This document shows positions 63,412 through 64,000 of a DNA stretch of 64,000 nt, in pieces. Positions within the stretch are counted from its first letter, which is position 1; each line of letters starts with the position of its first letter. Made by a program: the position numbers and the translations under genes. The DNA lies in assembly GCA_038093515.1 (NCBI GenBank), contig JBBPSI010000003.1, positions 583,219 to 647,218 on the forward strand, in the 5' to 3' direction. The notes below the pieces were generated by a model. The model had not been told where the DNA came from and did not search any database. It was given only the letters and a program-made list of their open reading frames with translations. Source of the DNA: Butyriboletus loyo (Eukaryota; Basidiomycota; Agaricomycetes; Boletales; Boletaceae).

Positions 63412-63617
63412 TGTGATTTATATTCTAGAAACGAGTGCAGTAATCCAGACGATGGATAAATGTCAGGTGCATAACGTTACATAGTAAGAAGGGCAAACCG
63501 CATCGGTTTGCCGTGCTCATTGTTGGGTGGTTGTTGTGTTTTGCACAAAATGATGTCAGGGAGATCAGCGAGACCATTGGGTGATTGAGGGGAGAGGGTG
63601 GGCAGAGTTTGTCCACA
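63412..63617. other. Spacer upstream of the dioxygenase
   Basis: About 200 bases between the dioxygenase start and the end of the next minus-strand frame. Nothing recognisable. Confidence 0.5.
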
Positions 63618-64000
63618 TCAGGTCAAGTACCAGACATACGATTCAAATGGGATGGTACAGAAACGCATTCGCTTGCAGGTCTTGTCCTCGTTGCCTGGCT
63701 GTGGTGGATCGCACGCGATCTTCCGCTCTCGACACGATAAGCACGCTGGGACATACTCGTCTAGCCCTGGGGGCATGTAGCAAGGCAGCTCAGTCTGTGG
63801 GCGGGGATGTGCTGAGCCGCGAGTACGAGAACAGGACAGCATCTTTGCGGCGCTGAAAGAATGTGAGTGATGCCCAGGGACGTCCCAAACCGGAATCGGC
63901 CACCCAAACAAGACATCCCAAGGTCCTACAATGTTATTATGTCGCCCAATGTCATCACGTTCACGGAACCACGCAGGAGCGTCCTCCAAATGGGGAGGAT
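63618..64000 (-). CDS. Protein with Zn2Cys6-like cluster, partial at window end
   Basis: Minus-strand frame open from the window edge to a stop at 63618. It contains YVPACLSCRERKIACDPPQP followed by GNEDKTCKR, i.e. C-x2-C-x6-C-x11-C, the first four ligands of a fungal binuclear zinc cluster. The last two Cys are not in the expected spacing (next Cys is five residues on), so an intron or a C-terminal break is likely after KTCKR. The N-terminal part (GPWDVLFGWPIPVWDVPGHH) is unfamiliar. The true start lies outside the window. A DNA-binding regulator is the likeliest role. Confidence 0.5.
   Translation of the reverse strand, partial: PPHLEDAPAWFRERDDIGRHNNIVGPWDVLFGWPIPVWDVPGHHSHSFSAAKMLSCSRTRGSAHPRPQTELPCYMPPGLDEYVPACLSCRERKIACDPPQPGNEDKTCKRMRFCTIPFESYVWYLT

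Noticed and set aside
1..64000. CRISPR arrays, rRNA or tRNA genes
   Set aside because: No regular spaced repeats of that type and no convincing cloverleaf or rRNA core were seen; a computed tRNA scan would be decisive.

Overview
The window is fungal nuclear DNA, most probably from an agaricomycete (mushroom-forming basidiomycete). The protein-coding genes are split by many short GT-AG introns of about 45 to 60 bases. The repeats are chromodomain Ty3/Gypsy elements, Ty1/Copia elements and a Tad-like LINE, and CG dinucleotides are mutated in the older repeats. I cannot name the species. Exon boundaries below were worked out by hand from family motifs and splice consensus, and all of them keep the reading frame.

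Left part, 1-19768: a compact, conserved gene block. In order it holds an aldehyde dehydrogenase (5' end outside the window), the ESCRT-III subunit Vps60, a mitochondrial homoserine/serine O-acyltransferase of the MET2/cysA type, a Ser/Pro-rich protein, the ESCRT-III subunit Did2/CHMP1, a two-domain FEX fluoride exporter, the casein kinase 2 beta subunit, ribosomal protein eL36, a VTT/SNARE-associated membrane protein, a Pro-rich protein, and an EF-hand mitochondrial carrier. The carrier is cut off at 19768.

Middle, 19769-62534: about 43 kb of transposable elements stacked inside one another. The main family, here called Gypsy-A, is present as five copies plus a solo LTR. It has 427-bp LTRs starting TGTTACGGTAG and ending GCGTAACA, a gag, a 1186-aa pol with a C-terminal chromodomain, and an unusual third reading frame between pol and the 3' LTR that carries three zinc knuckles. 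Copy 4 (52599-59616) is complete and sits with a CAGCC target-site duplication inside the older copy 5. Families B, C and D (Gypsy), two Copia fragments and a LINE fragment fill the rest. Gypsy-A and Gypsy-B both appear to prime reverse transcription with the 5' end of their own RNA, as Tf1 does, and the pairing is kept by compensating base changes between the families.

Inside the repeats, at 46088-51984, lies a different segment: a GC-rich degenerate minisatellite, a divergent pair of intron-containing genes of unknown function (one Pro-rich, one Cys-rich with a coiled coil), and the stump of a third frame.

Right part, 62535-64000: a 2-oxoglutarate/Fe(II) dioxygenase gene that has lost its catalytic C-terminal half at the repeat boundary, and part of a gene with a Zn2Cys6-like cluster that runs off the window. 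The carrier and the dioxygenase point at each other across the repeat block and both have lost their 3' ends, so the block is a rearranged insertion that destroyed two convergent genes.
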